DNA of 64,000 nucleotides from Aeromicrobium panaciterrae (GTDB taxonomy: Bacteria; Actinomycetota; Actinomycetes; Propionibacteriales; Nocardioidaceae): the NCBI RefSeq assembly GCF_031457275.1, contig NZ_JAVDWH010000001.1:1054001-1118000 (forward strand). The letters run 5' to 3'. Below the pieces are notes generated by a model. That model saw only the letters and a list, made by a program, of their open reading frames with translations. It was not told the DNA's origin and ran no database searches. Shown piece by piece: positions 17,131 to 25,408 of the stretch (the first letter of the stretch is position 1; every line of letters starts with the position of its first letter). Position numbers and translations under genes: made by a program.

Positions 17131-17757
17131 TCAGATGAGCTGAGCTGCCAGCAGTCCGTCGCCGAGGGGAAGGAGGACACTGCGCAGGTTCTCGTCGTTC
17201 GCAACGCGCTGGAGCAGCTCGCGGATCGCGGTCGTCTCGGGGTCGCGCTGCGCGGGATCGGCGACGCGGTCGTGCCAGAGTGCGTTGTCGAACACGATGA
17301 CGCCACCAGGACGTACGAGGCGGATCGCCTGGTCGAGGTACTCGCCGTACTCGACCTTGTCGCCGTCGAGGAACACCAGGTCGTAGCCAGCATCGGTCAG
17401 TCGAGGCATGACCTCGAGCCCGGCGCCAGCGATCAACCGGAACCGCTGCGGCGCAAAGCCCGCCTCGGTGAAGGTCTCGCGAGCGAGTCGCTGGTTCTCG
17501 GCTTCGAGATCGACAGAGGTCAGAACGCCGTCTGCCTGCATCCCGCGTAGGAGGCACAACCCAGAAACACCGGTGCCGGTGCCGATCTCGACGATCGACT
17601 TGGCATTGATTGCCGATGCGAGGAACGTCAGCGCCGCTCCGCCACCTGAGCCGATCGGTGAGACACCAACCTCTTCCGCACGGCCTCGGGCTGCCGCGAG
17701 GTGATCGTCCTCGGGGTTGAAGTCCTCGGCGTAGGCCAGGCTTGCTGCGGTGGTGAT
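17131..17757 (-). CDS. O-methyltransferase (Rv1220c-like), probable AUC start
   Basis: SAM-dependent class I methyltransferase, family 3. Motif I is VEIGTGTGVSGL, followed by VDLEAENQRLARETF, LVFLDGDKVEYGEYLDQA and PGGVIVFDN. Homology needs codons upstream of the first usable ATG/GTG/TTG (a TTG at 17559), including motif I and LAYAEDF. No ATG, GTG or TTG lies in frame up to the stop near 17870. ATC at 17757 follows AAGGAG by 6 nt and begins I-T-T-A-A-S; 208 residues result, close to Rv1220c. TACGCT (17793-17788) may be the -10. It precedes sigE divergently, as in mycobacteria. Confidence 0.85.
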   Translation of the reverse strand: MTTAASLAYAEDFNPEDDHLAAARGRAEEVGVSPIGSGGGAALTFLASAINAKSIVEIGTGTGVSGLCLLRGMQADGVLTSVDLEAENQRLARETFTEAGFAPQRFRLIAGAGLEVMPRLTDAGYDLVFLDGDKVEYGEYLDQAIRLVRPGGVIVFDNALWHDRVADPAQRDPETTAIRELLQRVANDENLRSVLLPLGDGLLAAQLI

Positions 17758-17839
17758 GGTCGGCTCCTTGGGTGGTGGTTGGGACCAGCGTAGTCGCGTG
17801 AAGCCCGAGGTACGGGGAGGCTGCCCATGAGACTTGTGG

Positions 17840-17865
17840 GGAACAGTCAGGTGGTTCTGTGCGTT
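17840..17865 (+). promoter_or_regulatory. ECF-type promoter of sigE
   Basis: GGAAC (17840-17844), 17 nt, then CGTT (17862-17865): equivalently GGAAC-N18-GTT, the form used by sigma-R/sigma-H and sigma-E. The predicted RNA start is about 20-25 nt before the ATG. It fits autoregulation or control by a thiol-stress sigma factor. Confidence 0.65.
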
Positions 17866-17894
17866 CTCTCAGGTGAAGGGTCAACGATCAATGC

Positions 17895-18476
17895 ATGACT
17901 GTGCTTCACGGGGAAGAGAATGAAGTGACAACGGCAACGCTTGAGTGGGACGACATCGTGGCGGAACACTCCGCGCGCGTCTACCGGCTTGCCTACCGCC
18001 TGACCGGCAATCGTCAGGACGCTGAGGACCTCACGCAGGACGTGTTCATCCGGGTCTTCCGCTCGCTCGACACGTACGAGCCCGGCAACTTCCCCGGCTG
18101 GTTGCACCGCATCACGACCAACTTGTTCCTCGACCGCGTACGCCGCAAATCGCGTCTGCGCATGGATGGCTTCGGCGAAGGTGCCGAGGATCGACTCCTC
18201 AGCGCCGAGGTCCTGCCTGAGTCGGCCGTGCACGATGCCAACTTCGACCCGGACATCGAGGCCGCACTGGCGTCGCTGTCCGACGAGTTCCGAGTGGCCG
18301 TTGTGCTGTGCGATGTCGAGGGTCTGTCGTACGAGGAGATCTCCGACGTCCTCGGCATCAAGCTCGGCACCGTACGTTCGCGCATCCACCGTGGCCGTAC
18401 GCAGCTGCGAGCTGCCCTCGCACACCGTGCTCCGCGCAAGGGCCGCACTCGTTTCGTAGGGCCCCTCGGCGTCTAA
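17895..18476 (+). CDS. sigE: ECF RNA polymerase sigma factor SigE
   Basis: 193 residues. Region 2 ([52 protein letters not shown]) and region 4 ([40 protein letters not shown]) are complete. It responds to envelope stress in mycobacteria. Starts: ATG 17895, or GTG 17925 preceded by GGGGAAG, giving MTTATLEW; both are plausible. Its TAA overlaps the anti-sigma ATG by one base. The synteny with methyltransferase, anti-sigma, tatB and mrp identifies it as SigE. Confidence 0.93.
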   Translation: MTVLHGEENEVTTATLEWDDIVAEHSARVYRLAYRLTGNRQDAEDLTQDVFIRVFRSLDTYEPGNFPGWLHRITTNLFLDRVRRKSRLRMDGFGEGAEDRLLSAEVLPESAVHDANFDPDIEAALASLSDEFRVAVVLCDVEGLSYEEISDVLGIKLGTVRSRIHRGRTQLRAALAHRAPRKGRTRFVGPLGV

Positions 18477-19315
18477 TGGCACACCTCGGAGCCGACGTCG
18501 CAGCGTATGTGGACGCACAGCTGTCCCCAGACGCCATGCGCGCGGCTTCGCGACACCTTGAGGATTGCAGGGCCTGCGACAAAGCCGTACGCCAGCAACG
18601 ACTCCTGAAGTCCCGTATGAGCACGGTGACCGCTCCCGAGCCCCCCGCCGAGCTACTTGCTTCGCTCGCCGGACTTGCGGCTCAACCTCCCCATCACCAG
18701 ACGTGGTGGGAGCGACTGCGTCACTCGGTTCCGTTCCGCGCCAGCATCGTCGTCGCCGGCGCATCGATCGCGGTCATGGTTGCCGCGTACGCGGTGGGTG
18801 GCGCTGACGACAACACGGTGGGCGACAAGGTCGCTCCGCCATTCGATCGCTATGCCGCGGACTTCTACGGTGCAGCTGCCGTCCAGGTTGGTGCAACGAT
18901 CAGCGACACCAAGCTTCAGGATCTCGATCACGACGGCTGGCCGTGCAAGGAGACGCTCGGTGGTGACCTCGACCGTACGTCTGGCAGCTGGGCTGATGAC
19001 GCTGTGGCGCTGAGCTATTCCAACGGCACGTCCAAGCTCAATCTGTTTGAGCAGACCGGCGTACTTGACCACACCAGCCTGGACGGCTTCGAGGCGTCAA
19101 CGCTGGGCAAGTCAGACGTCTGGATCCGTGACGGATCGCCCATGCTTGTGACGTGGGATTACGACGGCGTCGTCTACACGATCGTCACGGACGCCGATCA
19201 CGGTCGGGTTGTGCGAGCGGTGAACGAGCTGCCCCGAGGTTCCGGTTCCGAAGGCCCGGTGGACCGGGTCGGTGACGGACTGAACCGGATGACCGCCTGG
19301 ATGGCAGCGGCTTAG
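18476..19315 (+). CDS. Zinc-binding anti-sigma factor (RseA-like), membrane-anchored
   Basis: 279 residues. The N-terminal ZAS domain has His27-x3-Cys31-x2-Cys34 (HLEDCRAC), which would hold SigE. A transmembrane helix follows (89-107) and then an extracytoplasmic domain of about 170 residues containing DLDHDGWPCKETLGGDL. The outer domain suggests regulated proteolysis. In M. tuberculosis RseA is followed by htrA; no protease gene follows here. The TAG overlaps the tatB TAA in TTAG (19312-19315). Confidence 0.9.
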   Translation: MAHLGADVAAYVDAQLSPDAMRAASRHLEDCRACDKAVRQQRLLKSRMSTVTAPEPPAELLASLAGLAAQPPHHQTWWERLRHSVPFRASIVVAGASIAVMVAAYAVGGADDNTVGDKVAPPFDRYAADFYGAAAVQVGATISDTKLQDLDHDGWPCKETLGGDLDRTSGSWADDAVALSYSNGTSKLNLFEQTGVLDHTSLDGFEASTLGKSDVWIRDGSPMLVTWDYDGVVYTIVTDADHGRVVRAVNELPRGSGSEGPVDRVGDGLNRMTAWMAAA

Positions 19316-19641
19316 GTCGACTCCGGGTCGTACGGGGGAGCCTCGTTGGGACGCAGGATGCGCGTCTCCTTCACGACGGCGGGTGTCGTATCGCCGAGGC
19401 CGCCGTCCTCGAGGAAGTTCTTGCGCACGACTTCGCGGGGATCGAGGTCCTTGAGGCTCAGACCTGAGAAGTCCTCGCCCATCTCCCGACCGAGGTCGTT
19501 CTTGGCGTTCTCGGCCATCTGCTTGACCGTACGGACGAATCCGCCGAACTGACGCGCGAGGTCAGGCAGTTTGTCCGGACCGAACACCAGCATCGCGACC
19601 ATGGCGATGACGAGCATCTCCGGTACGCCGATGCCGAACAT
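19312..19641 (-). CDS. tatB: Sec-independent translocase subunit TatB
   Basis: 109 residues. An N-terminal transmembrane helix (about 5-21: GVPEMLVIAMVAMLVFG) is followed by the Tat hinge FGPDKLPDLARQFG and an amphipathic helix, then an acidic tail. The length favours TatB over TatA. AAGG overlapping an upstream TAA serves as ribosome-binding site. It follows mrp by 8 nt, so mrp-tatB is an operon. In mycobacteria tatB reads with sigE; here it is convergent. Confidence 0.88.
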   Translation of the reverse strand: MFGIGVPEMLVIAMVAMLVFGPDKLPDLARQFGGFVRTVKQMAENAKNDLGREMGEDFSGLSLKDLDPREVVRKNFLEDGGLGDTTPAVVKETRILRPNEAPPYDPEST

Positions 19642-19649
19642 GTGAAGCC

Positions 19650-20789
19650 TTAGAGCCGACCGGCGGGTGCCAAGCCGAGCTGCATACCGGCGAGACCGCG
19701 TGAGCGACCGCTGAGCTGGTCGGCGATGCCCTGCAGGATCTTGGCGGCCTCGGAGTCCGGGTTGGTCGCGATGATCGGCTCGCCTGAGTCGCCGCCTTCA
19801 CGCAGCTTCTCCTCGAGCGGCACCTGGCCGAGCACCGGCACGTCGTAGCCGAAGCGCGCGGTCAACGTCTCCGCGACCGCGGCAGCGCCGCCAGAGCCGA
19901 AGATTTCCATACGCTCACCGCTGGGGAGCTGGAAGTAGGACATGTTCTCGACGATGCCGACTACACGCTGATGCATCATCGACGCCATCGTTCCGGCACG
20001 CTCAGCGACCGAGGCGGCAGCGGGCTGCGGCGTCGTGACGACGAGAACCTCGGCGTTGGGCAGGTGCTGACCGAGGCTGATCGCCACGTCGCCCGTGCCT
20101 GGCGGGAGGTCGAGGAGAAGTACGTCGAGGTCGCCCCAGTAGACGTCGCTGAGCATCTGCAGCAGAGCACGGTCGAGCATCGGGCCGCGCCAAGCCACAA
20201 CCTGGTTCTTGTTGGGCTTGAGCATGCCGATGCTGATGACCTTCATGCCCTTGACCGGTACGGGCATGATCATGTCTTCGACCTGGGTCGGGCGAAGGTC
20301 TCCGACGCCGAGCATGTCGGGGATCGAATGGCCGTAGATGTCGGCGTCGATGATGCCGACCTTGAGGCCGCGGTTCGCCATGGCGAGACCGAGGTTGACG
20401 GTGACCGTCGACTTGCCGACGCCACCCTTGCCCGAGGCAATGGCGAAAACCTTGGTGAGCGAGCCGACCTGGGCGAACGGAACTTCACGCTCGGTGTGGC
20501 CGCCACGCAGCATCTGCTGCATGCTCTTGCGCTGCTCGTCGTTCATGACACCCATGTCGACGACGACGTTGACGTCCGGCGCAACCGTGAGCACGGCTGC
20601 CGTGATGTCGCGGTTGAGCGTGTCCTTGAGCGGGCATCCGGAGACCGTCAGGAGGAGTCGCACGGTGATCTCGTTGTCACCAATGGTGATGCCGTCGACC
20701 ATGCCGAGGTCGGTGATCGGACGCTTGATCTCAGGGTCGTTGACGGTGCTCAGGGCCTCGCGGACCTGTTCTTCAGTGACGGCTGCCAT
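19650..20789 (-). CDS. mrp: Mrp/ApbC-type iron-sulfur cluster carrier ATPase
   Basis: 379 residues. An N-terminal MIP18/DUF59 domain (about 1-85) is followed by a ParA-like ATPase with deviant Walker A GKGGVGKST (near residue 115). It is thought to deliver Fe-S clusters to apoproteins. The C-terminal CxxC seen in E. coli ApbC is absent (MSYFQLPSGERMEIFG), as I also recall for mycobacterial Mrp. TACGAT lies 6 nt before the ATG, so transcription is probably leaderless. Confidence 0.92.
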   Translation of the reverse strand: MAAVTEEQVREALSTVNDPEIKRPITDLGMVDGITIGDNEITVRLLLTVSGCPLKDTLNRDITAAVLTVAPDVNVVVDMGVMNDEQRKSMQQMLRGGHTEREVPFAQVGSLTKVFAIASGKGGVGKSTVTVNLGLAMANRGLKVGIIDADIYGHSIPDMLGVGDLRPTQVEDMIMPVPVKGMKVISIGMLKPNKNQVVAWRGPMLDRALLQMLSDVYWGDLDVLLLDLPPGTGDVAISLGQHLPNAEVLVVTTPQPAAASVAERAGTMASMMHQRVVGIVENMSYFQLPSGERMEIFGSGGAAAVAETLTARFGYDVPVLGQVPLEEKLREGGDSGEPIIATNPDSEAAKILQGIADQLSGRSRGLAGMQLGLAPAGRL

Positions 20790-20857
20790 GCCCCCATCGT
20801 ACGTGGGAGGTCGCGGACCGGAGGATGAGTGTGGCCTAACCGCCTGGATCGCAACCG

Positions 20858-21409
20858 CTAGTTCTTGGGCGGGGCCTTCTTGGCGGCCTTCTTGGGCTTT
20901 GCTGGCTCTTCGACCGGCTCGGCTTCTGGCTCCGGCTTGTCCTCGAGATCGGAGAGCAACCCACGCAGCTCGCTGCGGAGGAAGTCTCGGGTGGCAACTT
21001 CGCCGAGGCCGAGGCGCAGGCTGGCGACCTCGCGGGCGAGGAACTCCATATCAGCGTGCGACTGGGCGTTGGACTCGCGATCCTGCTCCTGCGTAACCCG
21101 GTCACGAGCCTCCTGGCGGTTCTGCGCCAGAAGGATCAGCGGCGCCGCGTACGACGCCTGCAGCGACAGGATCAGGGTCAGGAAGATGAACGGGTACGCA
21201 TCCCAGCGCCCTCTGTCAGGCCCATAGGGGACGTTCCAGGCGATCCAGATGACCACGAAGATCGTCATGTAGGTGAGGAAGCGGGCCGTGCCCAGGAATC
21301 GGGCGAAGGTCTCGGCGAAACGACCAAAGCGCTCCGGATCGGCGTCGCGGCGTCGCCGGAACGCTCGCCGGTTCTCGCGGGGCTGGTCGAGGCGTGCGCG
21401 GTCAGCCAT
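20858..21409 (-). CDS. DUF1003 membrane protein
   Basis: 183 residues. Two transmembrane helices separated by a short loop (FLTYMTIFVVIWIAWNV; AYPFIFLTLILSLQASYAAP), then the DUF1003 signature LILLAQNRQEARDR. A helical cytosolic region and an Ala/Lys-rich tail follow. Function unknown; a link to magnesium or ion handling is suggested only by its CBS partner. It overlaps the PRC/CBS gene by 8 nt, with GGAGG upstream of the ATG. Corresponds to Rv1231c. Confidence 0.9.
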   Translation of the reverse strand: MADRARLDQPRENRRAFRRRRDADPERFGRFAETFARFLGTARFLTYMTIFVVIWIAWNVPYGPDRGRWDAYPFIFLTLILSLQASYAAPLILLAQNRQEARDRVTQEQDRESNAQSHADMEFLAREVASLRLGLGEVATRDFLRSELRGLLSDLEDKPEPEAEPVEEPAKPKKAAKKAPPKN

Positions 21410-22673
21410 GTGTGACCACCTCCGACTCGGTCTGTGCGGCGTCGTCCTGCTCGCGCCAGCCTTCGGGCAGCAAGTGGTCGAGCACGTCGTCGATGGTCAC
21501 CGCCCCGAGCAGATGTGCGTTCTCGTCGACAACGGGAAGCGCAACAAGGTTGTAGGCAGCGAGCAGGTTGGCAACGTGCTCGAGCGATGCGTCGGGACGT
21601 GGCCAGTCGATGTCGTTGTCCATGATCGCGCCGACGAGCGTGGATGGTGGCTCACGCAGCAGGGCCTGGAAGTGCACGACACCGAGGAAGCGACCGGTCG
21701 GAGTCTCGAGCGGCGAACGGCACACGTAGATCATCGCTGCGAGTGCGGGGATGATCTCGGGCTCGCGGAGTCGAGCGAGCGCCTCGGCGAGGGTTGCATC
21801 GGGCGGGAGTACGACCGGTTCGGTCGTCATCATTCCGCCGGCCGTGCGCTCTTCGTACTTGAGCAGTCGGCGTACGTCTTCGGCGTCTTCGGGCTGCATC
21901 AGTCCGAGGAGGTGCTCTGCGCCCTGCGGTGACAGCTCTCCGAGGAGGTCGGCCGCGTCGTCGGGGTTCATCTCTTCGAGGACGTCGGCAGCGCGATCGG
22001 GATCGAGTACGCCGAGGATCTCAACCTGGTCCTTCTCGGGCATTTCTTCGAGGACATCGGCGAGGCGTTCGTCGTCGAGCTCGGCGACAACTTCCATGCG
22101 GCGCTTCGGGTTGAGGTCGCGCAGGGCGTTGGCAAGGTCGGCAGGTCGCATCTCGTCCATCGTGGCGAGGAGGTGCGTTGCACCCTGGCCTGCTTCTTCG
22201 CCGCCGAGGCCTTTGACTTCGTCCCACTCGAGAACCTGCTGGGCGCCACGGCGGCCGAACCGCTTGCCACCGGCCTGCACAGCGATGTCGCTGATGTGCC
22301 AATCGCGGCGCGAGTCCTGCTCCATCGCGAGGTCGTAGACCGTCGCGGATGTGCCGTCGGGGAGCGTCACGGTGCGGTCAAACAGCTCATGGATGGCGAG
22401 TGTCTCTGTGCGGCGCTGCTCGAAGCGGCGGACGTTGAGGACGCCAGTCGTGATGATCTGACCGGAGTTGACCGAGGTGACGCGGGTGATCGGCAGGAAA
22501 ACCCGACGCCGGCCCAGCACCTCGACGACGATGCCGAGCACACGCGGGCGCTGCTTTGCCGAGCGAACGGCGACCACGACGTCGCGAAGCTTGCCGACCT
22601 GATCGCCAGCGGGGTCAAAAACTGCCTGCCCGACGATGCGGGAAAGGAAGACGCGGCCTGGTGTGGTGCTCAT
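21402..22673 (-). CDS. PRC-barrel, MgtE N-domain and CBS-pair protein
   Basis: 423 residues from ATG 22673 (GGAGG 7 nt upstream). Domains in order: PRC-barrel (about 8-80), MgtE intracellular N domain (about 165-275, with repeated DERLADVLEEMPEKDQVEIL-type helices), and two CBS motifs (about 290-415). The MgtE magnesium channel itself is absent, so this is a soluble sensor or adaptor, perhaps for DUF1003 encoded in the overlapping gene. Same arrangement as Rv1232c. TAGGGT upstream could be its -10. Confidence 0.9.
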   Translation of the reverse strand: MSTTPGRVFLSRIVGQAVFDPAGDQVGKLRDVVVAVRSAKQRPRVLGIVVEVLGRRRVFLPITRVTSVNSGQIITTGVLNVRRFEQRRTETLAIHELFDRTVTLPDGTSATVYDLAMEQDSRRDWHISDIAVQAGGKRFGRRGAQQVLEWDEVKGLGGEEAGQGATHLLATMDEMRPADLANALRDLNPKRRMEVVAELDDERLADVLEEMPEKDQVEILGVLDPDRAADVLEEMNPDDAADLLGELSPQGAEHLLGLMQPEDAEDVRRLLKYEERTAGGMMTTEPVVLPPDATLAEALARLREPEIIPALAAMIYVCRSPLETPTGRFLGVVHFQALLREPPSTLVGAIMDNDIDWPRPDASLEHVANLLAAYNLVALPVVDENAHLLGAVTIDDVLDHLLPEGWREQDDAAQTESEVVTHG

Positions 22674-22764
22674 GCCGATACCTCCGTCGCTTCGTGGGTT
22701 CGCCCAAACCCTACCGTCGAGCACACCACTGGGTGCGGCCCCGCTGACATGCCAAACTGGGGTG

Positions 22765-24951
22765 ATGGCGCTGGAATCTGTCGACGATCACTTCTCCAGA
22801 GTGCTTCGTGAACGCCCGGTCACCGATCAACCTGTCGGTGGAGTCGCTGATCCGACGGCCCTGCTGACGTATTTCGACGCCCAGCTTGAGAGCCGTCACC
22901 TCGACTTTGCACTGCGCTGGTTGCAGACACAGGGGCACGCGTACTACACGATCGGCTCTGCCGGCCACGAGAGCAATGCTGCTGTTGCGATGGCTTTGCG
23001 TCCCACCGATCCTGCGTTGCTTCACTACCGATCGGGCGGATTCTTCTCCGCACGTGCGCGCCAGGTCGATGGCTCCACGCCGATCGAGGACGTGCTCAAC
23101 AGCGCCACCGCATCGGTGCTCGACCCGATCTCCGGTGGTCGGCACAAGGTCTTCGGCAGCGTCAGCCTCAACGTCATTCCCCAGACCTCCACGATCGGTT
23201 CGCACCTGCCGCGCGCGTTCGGGCTCGCCTTCGCTCTCGGTCGTGCAGCTGGCGCAGACATGACGCCGAACTGGCCACTCGACTCTGTCGTGGTGTGCAG
23301 CTTTGGCGACGCATCTGCCAATCACTCCACCGCGGTGGGCGCGCTCAACGCCTCGGCCTATTGCGCGCACCAAGGCGTACCGCTTCCGATCCTGTATGTC
23401 TGCGAGGACAACGGCATCGGCATCAGCACCAAGTCGCCGGCTGGCTGGGTTGAACGGTCTTTGCAGTCAATGCCTGCCATCGAGTACGCCGCCGCTGACG
23501 GTACGAAGCCAGGCGAGCTCCTCGCGACTGCGAAGCACTTGGCCGAGCTCGTACGCACCGAACGGCGGCCCGCGGTGCTGCATCTCAAGACTGTGCGCTT
23601 TATGGGTCACGCAGGGTCCGACGCCGAGATCGCCTATCGGACGACGCGCGAGATCGAGGACGAATACGCGCTCGACCCGCTGCTGGCAACCGCCAGGGAG
23701 CTTATCGAGGCCGGTGTCCTCAGCGCCGCCGATGCGCTGGCTCGCTATGAAGATGTCCGCCAGACCGTCATGGAACGAGCCAAGAGCATCTCCGGAGTAC
23801 GGCGTCTCAGTTCATCGCGAGCCATCACCACGCCGATCACCGCCCGAGCAGCAGTAGTGGCTCCGACCGCGTCGGTCGAGCGCCGGGCGCTGGCCTTTGG
23901 CGCCAAGCCGCCGGAGCTCGAGGGCGACCTCACGCTCGCACAGACGATCAACGCATCGCTGAAGGATGCGCTAGCCGCACGTCCCGAGGCCCTCGTGTTC
24001 GGTGAGGATGTCGCCAAGAAGGGCGGCGTCTACGGCGTCACTCGCGGTCTGCGCAAGTCGTTCGGTGGCACTCAGGTGTTCGACACGTTGCTCGACGAGC
24101 AGACGATCCTCGGCACCGCGCTTGGTGCGGCACTCGCTGGGTTCGTGCCGATTCCGGAGATCCAGTACCTCGCCTACCTCCACAACGCCGAGGACCAGCT
24201 CCGCGGCGAAGCGGCAACGTTGCGCTTCTTCTCCAATGGTCAATACACGAACGGCATGGTCGTACGCGTCGCCGGACTGGCCTACCAAAAGGGCTTCGGC
24301 GGGCACTTCCACAACGACAACTCGGTCGCGGTGCTGCGTGACATCCCGGGAGTCGTGCTCGCCGTGCCCAGCCACCCCGGAAATGCCGCCGGACTGTTCC
24401 GCGAATGTCTCGCCCTCGCTGCCGAGGGCCGTGTGTGCGTGTACCTCGAGCCCATCGCGCTCTATCACCGCCGTGACCTGCACGAAGGCGATGGCGCGTG
24501 GCTCGCTCCGTATGCACCGCCCGAGGAGTGGACTCAGGACACCACCTCGGCGCCGGGTCAGGTGCTGACGATAGGCGATGGCACCGACGTCCTCTTGGTG
24601 ACGTTTGGCAATGGCGTACCCATGAGCCTCCGCGCGTCCACCGTGCTTGCGGACGAGGGAATCAGCAGCACTGTTCTGGACCTTCAGTGGCTGTCACCGC
24701 TGCCTCGAGAAGAGTTGCTGCGAGTCGCGGCGCGGTTCGCGCGGGTGCTGGTCGTCGACGAGACCCGCGAGAGCGGCGGCGTGTCCGAATCCGTGATCAC
24801 GGCTCTGGTCGATGGGGGATATGACGGCACCGCTCGCCGAGTAACCAGCGTCGACAGCTTCATTCCGCTCGGTCCGGCGGCAGATCACGTATTGCTGTCC
24901 GAGGCCGACATCGTTGGGGCCGTGCGAGCGCTGGTCTCCGAAACGATTTAG
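22765..24951 (+). CDS. Thiamine-diphosphate 2-oxoacid dehydrogenase E1, alpha and beta fused
   Basis: 728 residues. The alpha-type domain (about 30-340) holds the ThDP motif (FGDASANHST ... YVCEDN). A low-complexity linker of about 50 residues leads to the beta-type transketolase domain (about 390-725: FGEDVAKKGGVYGVTRGL, EIQYLAYLHNAEDQLRGE). It would decarboxylate a 2-oxoacid such as a branched-chain keto acid or pyruvate. No E2 or E3 gene is adjacent. Start at ATG 22765; CAAACT 6 nt upstream may be a leaderless -10. The TAG overlaps the next gene's TAA in TTAG. Confidence 0.9.
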   Translation: MALESVDDHFSRVLRERPVTDQPVGGVADPTALLTYFDAQLESRHLDFALRWLQTQGHAYYTIGSAGHESNAAVAMALRPTDPALLHYRSGGFFSARARQVDGSTPIEDVLNSATASVLDPISGGRHKVFGSVSLNVIPQTSTIGSHLPRAFGLAFALGRAAGADMTPNWPLDSVVVCSFGDASANHSTAVGALNASAYCAHQGVPLPILYVCEDNGIGISTKSPAGWVERSLQSMPAIEYAAADGTKPGELLATAKHLAELVRTERRPAVLHLKTVRFMGHAGSDAEIAYRTTREIEDEYALDPLLATARELIEAGVLSAADALARYEDVRQTVMERAKSISGVRRLSSSRAITTPITARAAVVAPTASVERRALAFGAKPPELEGDLTLAQTINASLKDALAARPEALVFGEDVAKKGGVYGVTRGLRKSFGGTQVFDTLLDEQTILGTALGAALAGFVPIPEIQYLAYLHNAEDQLRGEAATLRFFSNGQYTNGMVVRVAGLAYQKGFGGHFHNDNSVAVLRDIPGVVLAVPSHPGNAAGLFRECLALAAEGRVCVYLEPIALYHRRDLHEGDGAWLAPYAPPEEWTQDTTSAPGQVLTIGDGTDVLLVTFGNGVPMSLRASTVLADEGISSTVLDLQWLSPLPREELLRVAARFARVLVVDETRESGGVSESVITALVDGGYDGTARRVTSVDSFIPLGPAADHVLLSEADIVGAVRALVSETI

Positions 24952-25388
24952 CTGCGCGAGAGGTGCGGCGACGTCCTCTTGAGCGACGATGAGACGTCAT
25001 CGGCGAGCGTGACCTTCCCGGTGGGAACCAGGCGTACGACGACCGACTCGCGACCCCATCGCTCGATCGCGTTGTCGGCATCGACAACGTTGAGTCGGCC
25101 GGACTTCAGTGCTTCGGTGACCGCTTCCCAGTGCTCGGACTCGGGAGTGATGACCTCGACCCGTGCCTCGGCCTGAGCGACCAGAGCCCGGGTCGCTTTG
25201 CTCCGCAACGACAGCGTGACGGTCTGGTGCTTGTCGATGTTGGGGAGCGGTTGTTCGCCGCCGCCGGTGACAGCGCAGACGGCGTCGCCGACCCACTCAT
25301 GCCAGATGGCGTGCGTGTGGTTGGCGTACCCGACCCAGACCAGTCCGGACTTCTTCGCGAGGTCAGCGATCAGGTCAGTTGGCTGCAC
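24948..25388 (-). CDS. Conserved hypothetical, possibly split-barrel flavin-binding-like
   Basis: 146 residues, GTG start, with TACAGT 6 nt upstream (leaderless). The pattern VWVGYANHTHAIWHEWVGD, GGGEQPLPN, VTLSLRSKATRALVAQAEAR resembles an FMN-binding split barrel (pyridoxamine-oxidase-like) found in actinobacteria, but I cannot point to a definite cofactor site. Its own promoter in the short gap suggests independence from the esterase gene upstream. Confidence 0.65.
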   Translation of the reverse strand: MQPTDLIADLAKKSGLVWVGYANHTHAIWHEWVGDAVCAVTGGGEQPLPNIDKHQTVTLSLRSKATRALVAQAEARVEVITPESEHWEAVTEALKSGRLNVVDADNAIERWGRESVVVRLVPTGKVTLADDVSSSLKRTSPHLSRS

Positions 25389-25408
25389 AGGTCAACTGTA
25401 GAGCCGGG

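Noticed and set aside
17108-17884. Minus-strand open frame (258 codons) over the O-methyltransferase
   Set aside because: Arg/Pro-rich frame without motifs; the methyltransferase motifs lie in another frame of the same strand.
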